A DNA stretch of 6,287 nt. Origin: Marinilabiliaceae bacterium UBA5213. GTDB lineage: Bacteria; Bacteroidota; Bacteroidia; Bacteroidales; Marinilabiliaceae. Made by a program: the position numbers and the translations under genes. The stretch spans positions 1 through 6,287 of the forward strand of contig DHVH01000192.1 in NCBI GenBank assembly GCA_002412555.1. Reading direction: 5' to 3'. Below, piece by piece: positions 6,166-6,287 of the stretch (its first letter is position 1; the number at the start of each line of letters is the position of its first letter). Under the pieces are notes generated by a model, which saw only the letters and a program-made list of their open reading frames with translations, had not been told where the DNA came from and did not search any database.

Positions 6166-6187
6166 AAGTTTACATTAAGTTAACATT
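6166..6187. repeat. 11-bp tandem direct repeat, possible Pho-type regulator site
   Basis: AAGTTTACATT (6166-6176) is followed directly by AAGTTAACATT (6177-6187), with one mismatch. The core reads TTTACA-N5-TTAACA with an 11-bp period. That period and the TTnACA core resemble the direct repeats bound by B. subtilis PhoP; E. coli PhoB boxes share the 11-bp period. Its place upstream of a phosphate transporter fits phosphate-starvation control. The repeat is seen directly; the regulator is inferred. It could equally serve a divergent gene to the right of the window. Confidence 0.5.
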
Positions 6188-6287
6188 GGTCAAAGTGGCT
6201 GATGTCAGCTATAAAGTTACAAATTCGGTTAAATTTGTCGTGATAAAAATTGAATTTTCAACCCGATTTGTATCGGATTAAACATCT

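Noticed and set aside
6198..6209. GCTGA-TG-TCAGC dyad as an operator
   Set aside because: The arms are 5 bp with no nearby promoter element in register; it is too short to separate from chance.
6263..6276. CCGAT-TTGT-ATCGG small hairpin near the right edge
   Set aside because: It is a 5-bp stem with no T-run directly after it on either strand and no gene in view that it would serve.

Overview
The window looks like chromosomal DNA from a Bacteroidota bacterium. The signs are AT-rich spacers, promoter-like elements of the Bacteroidota type (TTTG about 20 bp upstream of TAnnTTTG), almost no purine-rich ribosome binding sites, several lipoproteins with acidic residues just after the lipid-bearing cysteine, and a phosphate transporter whose motif variants I associate with this phylum. 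A marine or anaerobic Marinilabiliales-type genus is a guess only; no gene here fixes the genus.

Layout. At 1-86 there is probably the 3' tail of a plus-strand gene that enters from the left. A strong 16-bp hairpin (205-241) follows and ends transcription from both sides. Next come a minus-strand tRNA with anticodon CAT, most likely the lysidine-type tRNA-Ile2 (251-325), and a compact divergent promoter region built on a perfect inverted repeat (332-357). A plus-strand HAD phosphatase of the YihX type follows (402-1013). It converges on a minus-strand SPOR-domain lipoprotein (1017-1442), with only 3 bp between the two stop codons.

The rest is on the minus strand. Two adjacent lipoproteins (2673-3602, then 1661-2635) share one two-part architecture and look like a diverged tandem duplication; they probably form an operon ended by the hairpin at 1605-1631. 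Upstream of them is a 761-residue fusion of a PiT-family phosphate permease with a C-terminal PhoU-like helical domain (3743-6028). Its upstream region has a good promoter match and an 11-bp tandem direct repeat (6166-6187) spaced like a Pho-type response-regulator site.

Most of this is housekeeping: a tRNA, a small-molecule phosphatase, a peptidoglycan-binding lipoprotein and phosphate uptake. The parts that could be new are the paired two-domain lipoproteins of unknown role, the possible Pho-type control site, and the mirror-symmetric divergent promoter between the tRNA and the phosphatase. I see no mobile element, CRISPR array or defence system.
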